From Methanobacterium sp. (GTDB lineage Archaea; Methanobacteriota; Methanobacteria; Methanobacteriales; Methanobacteriaceae): 61,786 bases of DNA. Each line of letters begins with the position of its first letter. The stretch's first letter is position 1. The stretch covers positions 1 through 61,786 of the forward strand of contig JAVSLW010000007.1 in assembly GCA_039666455.1 (NCBI GenBank). Direction: 5' to 3'. Shown piece after piece: positions 61,496-61,786 of this stretch. Below the pieces are notes generated by a model. It searched no databases. It was not told the DNA's origin and saw only the letters and a list, made by a program, of their open reading frames with translations. The position numbers were made by a program, and so were the translations under genes.

Positions 61496-61631
61496 AAATT
61501 GAACTACCATGACCTGAGAGGTCAATGGATTCCTAATCCACCAACTGATTGTTGGTTTTACCAAAGGCAATCCCCGTGGTTCCCACGGTTAGAAAAAACC
61601 TTGAATGACGTTGTTTGTCATTCAAGGTTTT
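61496..61631 (-). ncRNA. Hairpin-rich right end, probable omega RNA of an IS200/IS605-type element
   Basis: Four hairpins lie in a row at the end of the tnpB gene: 61595-61609 with 61617-61631 (15-bp arms), CCGTGG-TTC-CCACGG (61574-61588), ACCAAC/GTTGGT (61540-61556), and GACCT-GAG-AGGTC (61511-61523). This matches the scaffold of an omega (right-end) RNA, which overlaps the tnpB 3' end and extends past the stop. The element end is likely near 61499 (TTCAAT on the minus strand), so the guide would read into the sequence beyond, toward pflA. Confidence 0.6.
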
Positions 61632-61786
61632 CATATTGCGTGCAGCGTTTATGTCCCTATCATGTTCTATATTGCATTTGGGGCATATCCATCTGCGAAT
61701 ATTCAAATCCAAAACTTCTGTAACATATCCACAATTACTGCAAGTTTTAGAAGTGTATTTCTCATCAACAACTCTAAAATGTTTAT
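61533..61786 (-). mobile_element. tnpB: TnpB (OrfB) RNA-guided nuclease, C-terminal fragment
   Basis: The frame is open from the right edge (minus strand) to a stop at 61533. It encodes 83 residues, including KTCSNCGYVTE...RRWICPKCNIEHDRDINAARNM, the zinc ribbon and RuvC III (DRDxNAA) region that define TnpB. The last 30 residues (KTLNDKQRHSRFFLTVGTTG...) overlap the hairpin region. Only the end of the gene is in the window; whether tnpA is present cannot be seen. Confidence 0.9.

Noticed and set aside
61499..61723. 74-residue plus-strand frame at the right edge
   Set aside because: It is antisense to the TnpB zinc ribbon and the hairpins; the minus-strand TnpB reading is much better.

Overview
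This window is a methanogenic archaeon chromosome segment, most likely from the order Methanobacteriales (Methanobacterium-like). The reasons are a nearly complete energy-converting hydrogenase B (ehb) operon in the canonical A-to-P order, formyltransferase (ftr), the coenzyme M biosynthesis gene comB, the 5' end of a methyl-coenzyme M reductase activation ATPase (component A2), methanogenesis marker protein 7, two TRAM proteins, a euryarchaeal tRNA-Trp with a long intron, archaeal TATA-type promoters, and GGTGA-type ribosome binding sites. The DNA is AT-rich with short intergenic regions.

Layout. Positions 1-4.4 kb (minus strand) carry the start of component A2, a DUF134 regulator, a frameshifted NifX-like gene, a decayed DUF134 copy, a membrane metallophosphoesterase and two methanogenesis marker genes. 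Positions 4.5-10.5 kb (plus) carry TRAM, comB, a TraB-family protein, a zinc-ribbon protein, a GTPBP1-like GTPase and a DUF1538-DUF1538-PII module. Positions 10.5-20 kb hold a P-type cation ATPase, tRNA-Cys, the intron-containing tRNA-Trp, a metallo-beta-lactamase-fold protein, Trk potassium uptake genes, a stomatin-like protein, a second TRAM gene, a phosphodiesterase and a flippase-like protein. Positions 20.2-22.2 kb are a compact restriction-modification island (MjaI/CTAG-type endonuclease, m4C-type methyltransferase, and a 56-residue ribbon-helix-helix protein).

Positions 22.5-31.9 kb carry ftr, a zinc ribbon, a coupled pair of RCK proteins (one with a potassium pore, one without) that each carry three copies of an unrecognised ~120-residue domain, nnr repair, argG and small membrane or hydrolase genes. 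Positions 32.1-41.7 kb are the ehb operon, preceded by a leader that can form alternative hairpins and interrupted between ehbJ and ehbK by a structured non-coding element. Positions 41.8-49.6 kb contain two gene relics, a flavin reductase, an SRPBCC protein and a tightly coupled four-gene operon: polysaccharide pyruvyl transferase, thioester-reductase/AMP-ligase fusion, helical protein, and GMC oxidoreductase with a cysteine motif. Positions 49.6-58.3 kb are mixed housekeeping genes (nitrilase-like, msrB, HEAT, HAD, GAF, MFS, cyclophilin, argD). The right edge (58.4-61.8 kb) holds pyruvate formate-lyase and its activase with different base usage from the rest, next to the 3' end of a TnpB gene whose tail contains a run of hairpins like an omega RNA.

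Functionally, the window joins carbon-fixing redox metabolism (Ehb supplies low-potential ferredoxin electrons for anabolic CO2 reduction; Ftr is a core methanogenesis step; PFL would link pyruvate to formate), MCR activation, potassium and cation homeostasis (P-type ATPase, Trk, RCK channel pair), and arginine biosynthesis (argG, argD). The observations I rate highest are the RCK pair with triplicated domains, the switch-like ehb leader, the structured element inside ehb, the R-A fusion operon, and the pfl/TnpB edge. All functional calls come from reading motifs and gene order; no database search was run.
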